Source of the DNA: an uncultured Oscillospiraceae bacterium
Lineage (GTDB): Bacteria > Bacillota > Clostridia > Oscillospirales > Oscillospiraceae
NCBI GenBank assembly: GCA_934661715.1
Contig: CAKUJL010000076.1
Span: 1 to 7,314 of the forward strand
Direction of reading: 5' to 3'
Length of the DNA stretch: 7,314 bases
Shown here: positions 1-5,393 of the stretch, piece by piece
Layout of the letters: each line of letters starts with the position of its first letter
Numbering within the stretch: the stretch's first letter is position 1
Program-made: the position numbers and the translations under genes
Notes under the pieces: model-generated
The model's database searches: none
What the model saw: only the letters and a program-made list of their open reading frames with translations
Told to the model about the DNA's origin: nothing

Positions 1-435
1 CCGGAAAACTTTCTCGCAACCGTCGGCGCGGTATACGACGACGGCCTGTCTCTCATTTTGGAGGGGCAGACCGAGGCCACGACGAAGCATTACAAGTGCA
101 ACACGTCGGCAACCTTCGCCGCAGGCGACCGCGTCAAGGTCACGCGGATCTCCGGCAGCTATATCGTCGAGTACGTCGTAGGCCCGCCGGGCAGCGGCGG
201 AGGAACAACGGAAACACCATATGCGCTGCAGCGTGGAGATAACGGGATCTACGTCGACCCAACCAGAAACATGCTGCTGCCGATGGCGGTACCAATGACG
301 TTCGGAGCGTACAACCAATATTTTGGTTCAATGTATGGGCGTGCGATATATCTGTGCTATAACGCCGCAATCAGAGGCGTCATAGACGTAACAAGCACAG
401 GAAAAATCCGCGTAAACGGAACGACGATAGGCTAG
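1..435 (+). CDS. Phage tail/structural protein, 3' end only
   Basis: The frame is open from the first base of the window, so the gene starts upstream and only its last 144 codons are visible. It reads PENFLATVGAVYDDGLSLIL, followed by a segment with a YKCNT motif, AGDRVKV and YIVEYVVGPPG. From memory this pattern (a short beta-barrel-like 'value of this data' module, then a Gly-rich linker) occurs in tail-tip or structural proteins of Clostridia siphophages. A Gly/Thr linker near codons 62-68 separates it from a C-terminal part with many aromatic residues (YNQYFGSMYG) and a DVTSTGKIRVNG ending, plausibly a distal or binding region. The C-terminal part (about 215-430) is visibly richer in A/T than the first 200 bases, hinting at module exchange. 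The stop TAG overlaps the SD (AGGAGG, 434-439) of the next gene, so the two are probably coupled. An exact structural role cannot be assigned from this fragment. Confidence 0.8.
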   Translation, partial: PENFLATVGAVYDDGLSLILEGQTEATTKHYKCNTSATFAAGDRVKVTRISGSYIVEYVVGPPGSGGGTTETPYALQRGDNGIYVDPTRNMLLPMAVPMTFGAYNQYFGSMYGRAIYLCYNAAIRGVIDVTSTGKIRVNGTTIG

Positions 436-448
436 GAGGCGAAATAAC

Positions 449-1087
449 ATGATCCAGATCCACATCACCAAAGCCTGTGCGCATCTGTGTTCGCCGCCGG
501 AGCTTCTGACGGCGGGCATGGCGAAGGCCGTCAGCGTCGAATTCGCGTTTTCATCCGACTGGGACGGGCTGACGAAGACCGCCGTCTTTACAAACGGCAG
601 GGCCACCATCGACGTACTCCCGGCGAAATGGGATGGCGATACCGTGACCGTCCCGCCAGAGATTCTCGCCGTGGCGGGGCGCTATGCCCGCGTCGGCGTA
701 TACGGCACCAACGCCTCCGGCGTCGTCCTTCCCACGGTCTGGGTATCGCTCGGCAAGGTGCAGCCCGCGGCGGAGCCGTCCGGCGATTCTTCGGCGGATC
801 CCACGCTCCCCGTCTGGGCGCAGCTGCAGGAGCAGATCGGCGACCTGAACGACCTCAAGACCTACAGCAAGGATAACCTCGTCGCCGCCATCAACGAAGC
901 CCGCCAGTCCGGCGGCGGAGGCGGGGGTGGTTATCAGATCGGTGACGGCCTCAAGCTGGACGCCGAAACGAACACTCTGTCCGTCGATACGGCGGACGCC
1001 GTAGAAAAGGACAACACAAAGCCCGTCACCTCCGCCGCTGTGTTTACGGAGGTCGGCAACATCAACGCGCTGCTCGCGACGATTTAA
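449..1087 (+). CDS. Baseplate/tail-fibre protein with poly-Gly hinge
   Basis: 212 residues. The start is fixed by AGGAGG at 434-439, 9 nt before ATG. Residues 1-105 form a beta-rich N-terminal domain (MIQIHITKAC..., FAFSSDWDGLTKTAVFTNG, GRYARVGVYG, WVSLGKV). This layout resembles the N-terminal domain of upper-baseplate (BppU-like) and tail-fibre proteins of Firmicutes phages, which attaches the protein to the baseplate. Residues 106-123 are a Ser/Pro/Asp-rich linker, 124-152 a predicted helix (WAQLQEQIGDLNDL...), 155-161 seven consecutive glycines, and 162-212 a C-terminal module with DGLKLDAETNTLSVD and KPVTSAAVFTEVGNINALL. The last motif is a recurring end of tail proteins in gut Clostridia phages (from memory). 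It lies between two other tail genes with 13 and 11 nt gaps. Tail assignment is firm; the exact position in the tail is inferred. Confidence 0.82.
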   Translation: MIQIHITKACAHLCSPPELLTAGMAKAVSVEFAFSSDWDGLTKTAVFTNGRATIDVLPAKWDGDTVTVPPEILAVAGRYARVGVYGTNASGVVLPTVWVSLGKVQPAAEPSGDSSADPTLPVWAQLQEQIGDLNDLKTYSKDNLVAAINEARQSGGGGGGGYQIGDGLKLDAETNTLSVDTADAVEKDNTKPVTSAAVFTEVGNINALLATI

Positions 1088-1098
1088 GGAGTGATTTT

Positions 1099-1980
1099 AT
1101 GAGCACACAAACCGAAATTACCAGACTGCAGACCGCGCGGAACAAGCTGCGCACATGGCTCGTCGGCCTCGGCCTTGCCGCGAGCACGGATAAGCTCGAC
1201 GCGCTGGCCGACAAGGCCGCTGCCATCAAGAACAACGGCGCAGTCGACGCGCAGGTAAAAGAGGGTGAGTCCTACACCATCCCGGCGGGCTATCACAATG
1301 GCTCCGGCACGGTCAAGGGCACGGCAGGCGGCGGAAACTACACCCTCCAGACCAAATCCGTCACCCCGACGAAGGAACAGCAGTCCGTCGCCCCGGATGC
1401 GGGCTATTACGGCCTGTCCGCCGTCACGGTCGGCGCGATCCCGGAAAACTATCAGGACGTTTCCGCGACGACAGCCGCGCCCGGCGACGTGCTGGCGAAT
1501 AAAGTCTTTATTGACGCCGACGGCGTGACGCAGGCGGGCACCATGCCGGACAACGGCGCGGTGGAAAAGGTGCTGGACGCGACGACCGGCAATCAGGAAT
1601 ACACCGTCCAGGCGGGCAAGCATTCCGGCACAGGCAAAGTCTCTGTCGTGCTGGAAACCAAGTCCGCCACGCCCGCCGAGGCCGCGCAGGACATCACGCC
1701 CACAAAGGGCAAAGTCCTCGGCAAGGTCACGGTCGGGGCCATCCCGGCCAAGTATAAGGACGTTTCCGGCGTGACTGCCGGAGCTGCTGACGTGCTGGAT
1801 GGAAAGTTTATCGTCCTTGCCGACGGCAGCAAGGTCGAGGGCACCATGGCCAACAACGGCGCGATCGCAAAGACCATCGACGGTCTCACGCAGACCAGCG
1901 CCGATATTCCGGCGGGCTACACCTCCGGCGGCACGGTCAGCCTGACAGACGCAATCGAAACGGCTCTCGCCGCGATTTAA
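1099..1980 (+). CDS. Repeat-containing phage tail fibre protein
   Basis: 293 residues. Start supported by AAGGAG (1086-1091), which overlaps the end of the previous gene. Residues 1-44 are a helical N-terminal segment (MSTQTEITRLQTARNKL...ALADKAAAI), probably the attachment part. The rest alternates two beta modules. Module A (about 30 residues, an NGA start then PAGYHNGSGTV-like strands) occurs at residues 46-71, 152-183 and 252-281. Module B (TKS.TP...VTVGAIP..Y.DVS...A.DVL..K.F..ADG...GTM) occurs at 83-150 and 185-250. Such repeats (K.VTPT...YGLS.VTV..IP) are common in Clostridia phage fibres and host-surface proteins. By analogy the protein forms part of the adsorption apparatus and contacts the host surface. 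Its N-terminal segment resembles that of the next gene. The very GC-rich repeats make long antisense frames that are not genes. Function by family pattern; receptor unknown. Confidence 0.8.
   Translation: MSTQTEITRLQTARNKLRTWLVGLGLAASTDKLDALADKAAAIKNNGAVDAQVKEGESYTIPAGYHNGSGTVKGTAGGGNYTLQTKSVTPTKEQQSVAPDAGYYGLSAVTVGAIPENYQDVSATTAAPGDVLANKVFIDADGVTQAGTMPDNGAVEKVLDATTGNQEYTVQAGKHSGTGKVSVVLETKSATPAEAAQDITPTKGKVLGKVTVGAIPAKYKDVSGVTAGAADVLDGKFIVLADGSKVEGTMANNGAIAKTIDGLTQTSADIPAGYTSGGTVSLTDAIETALAAI
1345..1941 (+). repeat. Two ~100-codon in-gene repeats of the tail fibre
   Basis: Residues 83-182 and 185-281 of the fibre gene are diverged copies of one ~100-residue unit, roughly at 1345-1644 and 1651-1941. 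Shared landmarks in order are TKS.TP, VTVGAIP, Y.DVS, DVL..K, ADG, GTM, NNGA/DNGA and a closing GTGKV/GGTV strand. The identity is seen at protein level and only patchily at DNA level, so the duplication is old or has been diversified. Confidence 0.75.
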
Positions 1981-1993
1981 AGGAGGAACAGAC

Positions 1994-2791
1994 ATGAGCG
2001 TACAGACAGAGATCGATCGCATTATCACGGCAGTCGGCGCGGCGTATGACGCAGTGGAGGCCAAAGGCGGCACAGCCCCTGCGGCACAGACCCTCGAAGG
2101 GCTTGCAGGCGCGATTAGCGGCATAAAATCCGCACCCGCTACGCCGTACATGGTAGCTGAATACGAGCAAGAACCAATGACAGCCTATGAAAGCGCAAGC
2201 TTTATAAAAAAAGCAAAGCTCTACAACCATACAAGAATTGCAGCTTATGAGTTTGCGCAACAACACCTTCTGCAAGAGCTGGATATGTCAGATCCATCAA
2301 ACAACATTACAACGATTGATGCGAACGCTTTTGCTTACTCTGCGTGCGAGAATGTTATCATCCCGGAAACGGTGACATTGATAGGAAATACCGCGTTTTC
2401 TTCTGCTAGTATCGGAACAATGATTTTGCCGGGGAGCGTAACCAGAATTTCATCCTTCGCATTTCAAGGTGTGAGCGGCGTTAATGGTGTAGCTCCGGTA
2501 GTAAAATTAAACGAAGGGCTTGCTGTTATCGACCAATCTGCGTTTAACGGTGCGAGCATTGCCGGAGAAATAGAGATTCCGTCAACGGTGACAAAAATAG
2601 GAGAATATTGTTTTGCTTATGCTAACATAACAACTGTTATCTGTCAGGCGACAACGCCGCCTGCGCTCGAATCTGGAGCATTCACCTCGGACACAGCGGG
2701 ATTTACCATCAAAGTCCCGGCAGCATCGGTCGCCGCCTATAAAGCTGCCGACGGATGGAAGGATTATGCGAATTACATCGTAGCGATGTGA
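1994..2791 (+). CDS. Fibre-like protein with BspA-type leucine-rich repeats
   Basis: 265 residues; AGGAGG at 1981-1986 lies 7 nt before ATG. Residues 1-45 (MSVQTEIDRIITAVGAAYDA...GLAGAISGI) match the style of the preceding fibre's N-terminus and probably anchor it to the same site. Residues ~104-215 carry tandem BspA/LRR_5-type repeats: ITTIDANAFAYS, VIIPETVTLIGNTAF, MILPGSVTRISSFAF, LNEGLAVIDQSAF, IEIPSTVTKIGEYCFAYAN. The C-terminus IKVPAASVAAYKAADGW is the usual cap of such domains. These repeats are known in cell-surface adhesins of Bacteroidetes, Firmicutes and Treponema, so a binding role is likely. Codons from about 2156 to 2640 are clearly AT-richer (TTTATA, AAAATAGG, GTTATC) than the flanking anchor and cap, which suggests the repeat domain was acquired by exchange. 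LRR assignment is firm; the virion location is inferred from position and anchor. Confidence 0.85.
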   Translation: MSVQTEIDRIITAVGAAYDAVEAKGGTAPAAQTLEGLAGAISGIKSAPATPYMVAEYEQEPMTAYESASFIKKAKLYNHTRIAAYEFAQQHLLQELDMSDPSNNITTIDANAFAYSACENVIIPETVTLIGNTAFSSASIGTMILPGSVTRISSFAFQGVSGVNGVAPVVKLNEGLAVIDQSAFNGASIAGEIEIPSTVTKIGEYCFAYANITTVICQATTPPALESGAFTSDTAGFTIKVPAASVAAYKAADGWKDYANYIVAM

Positions 2792-2820
2792 ACGCCGAAA
2801 ACCGGAAAAGGGAGAACACC

Positions 2821-3165
2821 ATGGACACCAAAACCATCATCGTCACCCTCGTCTGCGCCGTGCTCGGCTCGTCCGCGCTGACGGCGGTAGTCAACGCCGT
2901 TGTCGGCGCGATACAGAAAAAGCGCGGCAAGGCCACAACGCAGGAGGCGCACCTAGCCGAGATCGACAAAAAGCTCGGGAAAATGCAGGAGCATCAGGAC
3001 GAGCAGTATCTGGCGATCCTCCGGCTGACCATCATGTCGGAGGAAATGCCAATGGCAGAGCGCCTGATCGCCGGAGAGAAGTATAAAAAGATGGGCGGGA
3101 ACGGCGACGTGAAAAAATTCCTGCACCAGCTGGAGGCGCAGTGTGAACATAGCAGTGCGCAATAA
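2821..3165 (+). CDS. Small membrane protein of the lysis cassette
   Basis: 114 residues. I choose ATG 2821 because AAAAGGGAG lies about 6 nt upstream; a longer in-frame ATG at 2755 sits inside the previous gene without an SD. Residues ~5-31 are one hydrophobic segment (IIVTLVCAVLGSSALTAVVN...), followed by a basic stretch (KKRGK, 33-37) and a charged, largely helical tail (EIDKKLGKMQEHQDEQ) ending in an LIAGEKYKKMGGNGDVKKF segment. Small N-terminally anchored proteins with a GGNG motif are common between fibre and holin genes in Clostridia phages and are often labelled holin-like, but I cannot name a family. The basic residues after the membrane segment suggest the tail is cytoplasmic. It may be a holin partner or regulator (inference). 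Confidence 0.72.
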   Translation: MDTKTIIVTLVCAVLGSSALTAVVNAVVGAIQKKRGKATTQEAHLAEIDKKLGKMQEHQDEQYLAILRLTIMSEEMPMAERLIAGEKYKKMGGNGDVKKFLHQLEAQCEHSSAQ

Positions 3166-3179
3166 ATTGGGAGGCAGAT

Positions 3180-3443
3180 ATGCGGGTAAAAGGCAAGTGG
3201 AGCAAGGGCGAAATGGCGCGAACCATTGTTTTGTATCTGCTCCAGCTCATCACGACGGTAATTGTCTGGGCCTGCGCTCTGAAAACCGTCGCCGTCCTAA
3301 TTGCAGTCATCCGCAGCCCGGAGCTCGGCGCGTCGATTGACCTGTCCGACGTGCTCGGCTTTACCGGCTGGGCAACCATCACAGAGCTTGGCCTGCTTGC
3401 CTTCAAGCGGGTTTTTGCGAAGAAAAATGAAACAGTCGAATAA
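3180..3443 (+). CDS. Small two-segment membrane protein, holin-like
   Basis: 87 residues. GGGAGG at 3169-3174 precedes the ATG by 5 nt. The N-terminus is basic (MRVKGKWSKGEMAR), followed by a long hydrophobic segment (residues ~15-43: TIVLYLLQLITTVIVWACAL, then TVAVLIAVI). After a short polar loop (SPELGASIDLSD) comes a second, weaker segment (~57-76, GFTGWATITELGLLAF) and a charged tail (KRVFAKKNETVE). Size, basic N-terminus and place just before a recognisable holin make a holin or antiholin partner plausible, but no family signature is visible. It is 14 nt after the previous gene and 18 nt before the holin, so it should be co-transcribed with them. Confidence 0.7.
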   Translation: MRVKGKWSKGEMARTIVLYLLQLITTVIVWACALKTVAVLIAVIRSPELGASIDLSDVLGFTGWATITELGLLAFKRVFAKKNETVE

Positions 3444-3461
3444 CGAAAGGAGTAATTACTT

Positions 3462-3770
3462 ATGGACTACACGCAAATCATCTCGGCAGTGATCGCGCTC
3501 ATCAGCGCGCTCGTTTCGGCATTTTTGATCCCGTGGCTCAAAACCAGGATCGACGCGGACAAGCTGCAAACGCTCCGCACTTACGTTGAGATCGGCGTAA
3601 AGGCGGCGGAGCAGCTGTACACCGCGACGGACGGCGCGGCGAAAAAGGCGTATGTTGTGAAATTCCTCGCCGAGAAGGGCATCCAATTTGATGTGGAAAC
3701 GATCGACAAGCTGATCGAGGCCGCCGTGCTGCAGCTGCACCACGAGTTGTACGGGAGTGAGCGGGCATGA
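3462..3770 (+). CDS. Phage holin, LLH-type
   Basis: 102 residues; AAAGGAG (3446-3452) lies 9 nt before ATG. One N-terminal membrane segment (residues ~5-27, IISAVIALISALVSAFLIPW) is followed by a long helical soluble part: KTRIDADKLQTLRTYVEIGV, then KAAEQLY, KKAYVVKFLAEKGI and DKLIEAAVLQLH. This order (TM, then TYVEIGVKAAEQLY..., then KG...D......IEAAV..L) is the pattern of the LLH holin family (Phage_holin_6_1 type) recalled from clostridial phages. Holins gather in the cytoplasmic membrane and set the time of lysis by releasing or activating the endolysin. The stop TGA overlaps the endolysin ATG (ATGA, 3767-3770), so the pair is translationally coupled. Length is normal for the family. Confident call. 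Confidence 0.9.
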   Translation: MDYTQIISAVIALISALVSAFLIPWLKTRIDADKLQTLRTYVEIGVKAAEQLYTATDGAAKKAYVVKFLAEKGIQFDVETIDKLIEAAVLQLHHELYGSERA

Positions 3771-4477
3771 GCATCAAAATCGGACAGGCCAGCCTCGGAG
3801 AAACCGGAGGCCGCAACCAGCAGCCCGGCAACCAGACCGGGCGGGAGCTGAATATCTCCAACTGGTACAATGGCCGCTGGCTCGGCGTCCTGCGCTACAA
3901 GAGCCGCAAAAAGGCCGAGCGGGCCGCGCAGACGTGCGAGGCGGCCATTAAAAACCGGAATATCGGTTACGACATGAGCAATCGGAACACGGCGTATGAG
4001 GCCGCCAGAGCCGCCCAGTGGGACGTGAGCAAGATCGCAAAGCCTGTGGAGACGGACTGCTCCGCGCTCATGATGCTCTGCGCCGTGGCTGCAGGCTGCG
4101 CGTCGGTCGAAGCTCTCTACCGTCGGCAGGGCAACAGCTGCACGACATACTGTATGCTGCACGATTGGCCTGCGACGGGAGACTTCGAGCTGCTGACTGG
4201 CAGCAAGTATCTGACGACGGACGCCAATCTCCTGCGCGGGGACGTGCTGGTAAGCGAGGGCCATACGGTCATGGCACTCGAAGATGGAAAAAATGCAGAG
4301 GAGGAAACCGAAATGGTAGAAAAGAGCAAGATCATCGTGGACGGCAAGGAGGTCGCCGTTGAACGCATCCTGAAAGACGGCACGAACTACGTCAAGGTGC
4401 GCGATCTGGCCGCTGCGCTGGATCTCGAAGTCAGCAACAAGGGCAATATCGCCGTGCTGACGCACAAGGAAAAGTAA
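3767..4477 (+). CDS. Phage endolysin, cysteine-peptidase type, with stalk-like C-terminal domain
   Basis: 236 residues. Residues 1-~172 form the catalytic domain: GQASLGETGG, GNQTGREL, NWYNGRW, NIGYD, then ETDCSALMMLCAVAAG with probable nucleophile Cys98, and RGDVLVSEGHTVMALE with probable His166. The DCS...GHT arrangement is that of NlpC/P60/CHAP-like phage lysins that cut peptide bonds or amides of peptidoglycan. Residues ~173-183 are an acidic linker (GKNAEEETEM). Residues 187-236 (KIIVDGKEVAVERILKDG, then YVKVRDLAAALDLEV) resemble the copper-amine-oxidase-N-like 'stalk' domain often found at the C-terminus of clostridial lysins, probably wall-binding. An SD-led internal in-frame ATG at 4313 (Met183) starts exactly at this domain. 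The holin overlap gives the context. Which bond is cut cannot be told from sequence alone. Confidence 0.9.
   Translation: MSIKIGQASLGETGGRNQQPGNQTGRELNISNWYNGRWLGVLRYKSRKKAERAAQTCEAAIKNRNIGYDMSNRNTAYEAARAAQWDVSKIAKPVETDCSALMMLCAVAAGCASVEALYRRQGNSCTTYCMLHDWPATGDFELLTGSKYLTTDANLLRGDVLVSEGHTVMALEDGKNAEEETEMVEKSKIIVDGKEVAVERILKDGTNYVKVRDLAAALDLEVSNKGNIAVLTHKEK
4299..4315 (+). promoter_or_regulatory. Internal ribosome binding site and in-frame start in the endolysin gene
   Basis: AGGAGG at 4299-4304, an 8 nt spacer, then ATG 4313-4315, in frame with the endolysin (Met183). The motif is as good as the best gene starts in this window. It would give a 54-residue product (4313-4477) that is only the C-terminal domain. 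Internal starts that make a free binding domain are established for some Gram-positive phage lysins (CD27L, CTP1L, Lys170). Caution: GAG GAG GAA also simply encodes Glu-Glu-Glu in the linker. Confidence 0.6.
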
Positions 4478-4480
4478 GCC

Positions 4481-4496
4481 CCCGCCAGGCGGCGGG
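4481..4496 (+). other. Intercistronic hairpin, no T-run
   Basis: CCCGCC (4481-4486), a 4-nt loop AGGC and GGCGGG (4491-4496) form a perfect 6-bp stem 3 nt after the endolysin stop. No T-tract follows, so it is not an intrinsic terminator. It may stabilise or pause the transcript before the SD of the next reading frame (4501-4506). Confidence 0.5.
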
Positions 4497-4515
4497 CCGA
4501 AGGGAGTGACAGCAA

Positions 4516-4749
4516 ATAACTGCGCGGCTGGCTCTGCCGAAGGAGCTGGAACACCTCACGCGCAGCGACTGGGAGCGCGTCACCGACGAGGGACTTTTGG
4601 ACGTGATCGATCAGCAGATCGTGAGACTTTATATCGTGGGCAGGCTCCCGCAGCTGGACGCGGCCGGTGAAATCGGCATCGACCGCAAAACCATCTCCCG
4701 CCGCCTGCCGCACATCTACAACACCGCCCGCCGTCTGACAGGAGCATAA
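4516..4749 (+). CDS. Small helix-turn-helix protein with apparent ATA start
   Basis: An uninterrupted frame reads, after the first codon, TARLALPKELEHLTRSDWER, then VTDEGLLDVIDQQIVRLYIV, GRLPQLDAAGEIGIDRKTIS, RRLPHIYNTARRLTGA. Residues ~46-69 look like a helix-turn-helix (DAAGEIGIDRKTISRRLPHI), with the A..GI.R.T.SRRL spacing of sigma-region-4-like DNA-binding helices, so a regulatory role is possible. There is no ATG or GTG at the beginning: an in-frame TGA lies at 4507-4509 and the SD AGGGAG (4501-4506) is 9 nt before ATA 4516-4518. ATA is a rare but permitted bacterial start; the frame gives 77 residues. The first later GTG/TTG (4597, 4603) would remove a third of the protein. The gene may be weakly expressed, or be a pseudogene by one ATG-to-ATA change. 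It lies 38 nt after the endolysin and ends 6 nt before the terminator stem. Confidence 0.68.
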   Translation: MTARLALPKELEHLTRSDWERVTDEGLLDVIDQQIVRLYIVGRLPQLDAAGEIGIDRKTISRRLPHIYNTARRLTGA

Positions 4750-4755
4750 CGAAGG

Positions 4756-4790
4756 AGCACCCCGAGCATCACGCTCGGGGTGCTTTTTCT
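4756..4790 (+). terminator. Strong intrinsic terminator
   Basis: AGCACCCCGAGC (4756-4767), loop ATCAC, and GCTCGGGGTGCT (4773-4784) form a perfect 12-bp stem that runs into a T-tract (TTTTTCT, 4784-4790). It ends the tail-lysis-HTH transcript and separates it from the downstream cassette, which therefore probably needs its own promoter or read-through. Confidence 0.95.
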
Positions 4791-4892
4791 ATGCCCCGTA
4801 AATGGTACACAAACGCCCCGGAAGTGTCCCGCAGATGTCCCCCGGCGAAACCGGGGAGCTACTAAAATGGTATCAGAAAGGGGCGATACCGC
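4791..4892 (+). other. Leader region of the downstream cassette
   Basis: About 100 bases between the terminator and the next gene. It has a perfect 6-bp hairpin (CCCCGG 4840-4845, loop CGAAA, CCGGGG 4851-4856) and a -10-like TAAAAT (4863-4868) with no recognisable -35 at the right distance. ATG at 4791 opens a 24-codon frame (MPRKWYTNAPEVSRRCPPAK then PGSY) ending at 4865, but it has no SD, only the T-run before it. A second frame across 4835-4915 also reads protein-like (GETGELLKWYQKGAIPHG). Neither is supported enough to call. Confidence 0.35.
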
Positions 4893-5393
4893 ATGGCATA
4901 CAACCCGTATACGGGCCGTTGGGAAATGGATCCCGCACAGCAGATCCAGATGCAGCCCATGCCGCGGCCGCAGATGCCGCAAATGCCGCAGCAGCCGCCG
5001 AAGCTCGGCGTTCTGACCGTGGCCAGCGAAGCCAGCATCAACAATCTGCAGATGCAGCCGAACGACAACGCGCTTGCGCTGCATGAGACAGAGAATCTGC
5101 TGTACTACATCCGCACAGACAGCATGGCAGCAAAGACCATTGCACGGTTCCGGATCTTCCCGGAGCCGACGGAAGAGGAAAAGGCGGCGAACCAGCTGCA
5201 GGAGCAGCTGAGGCAGATCACAGACGGCCTGCAGAGCATGGCCGGAAAAATTGAGGAAATGGAGGGAAAACTCAATGCAAAATCCGATTATGGCCCTGAT
5301 GGGCGGAAACGGCGGGGGAAGCAAACTGCTGAACGGCCTGCTGCAGACGGCGAAGACGACGCTGCAGGGGCAAAGCCCGCAGATGGTGCTTAG
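4893..5393 (+). CDS. Pro/Gln/Met-rich phage protein of unknown function
   Basis: 166 residues; AGAAAGGGG (4875-4883) lies 9 nt before ATG, first gene of the post-terminator cassette. Residues 1-37 are low complexity: MAYNPYTGRWEMDPAQQIQM, then repeated PMPRPQMPQMPQQPP, probably extended and unstructured. Residues 38-90 are a compact-looking segment (LGVLTVASEASINNLQMQPN, LALHETENLLYYIRTDS, ARFRIFPEP). Residues 93-128 are a charged helix likely to form a coiled coil (EEEKAANQLQEQLRQI, SMAGKIEEMEGKL). The last 40 residues (127-166, SDYGPDGRKRRGK...) lie over the next gene in another frame; GC at third codon positions falls to about half there by hand count, so this tail may be under weak selection. 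Proteins starting MAYNPY with such composition recur in gut Clostridia prophages (from memory); I know of no function. A virion or scaffold-like role is only a guess. Confidence 0.72.
   Translation: MAYNPYTGRWEMDPAQQIQMQPMPRPQMPQMPQQPPKLGVLTVASEASINNLQMQPNDNALALHETENLLYYIRTDSMAAKTIARFRIFPEPTEEEKAANQLQEQLRQITDGLQSMAGKIEEMEGKLNAKSDYGPDGRKRRGKQTAERPAADGEDDAAGAKPADGA

Noticed and set aside
1084..2151. 355-codon open frame on the - strand opposite the fibre gene
   Set aside because: Antisense to a repeat-rich GC-rich gene with good SD and domain pattern; the antisense product is Arg/Ala/Gly-rich with no recognisable motif. Codon-bias shadow.
3581..4465. 294-codon - strand frame opposite holin and endolysin
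   Set aside because: Lies wholly over two confidently identified genes; no SD or motif.
4481..4496. Terminator after the endolysin
   Set aside because: The stem is perfect but no T-run follows, so I list it only as a hairpin.
4863..4868. Promoter -10 TAAAAT for the cassette
   Set aside because: The sequence 16-18 nt upstream is CCCCGG-like with no resemblance to a -35 box and no extended -10 TG.
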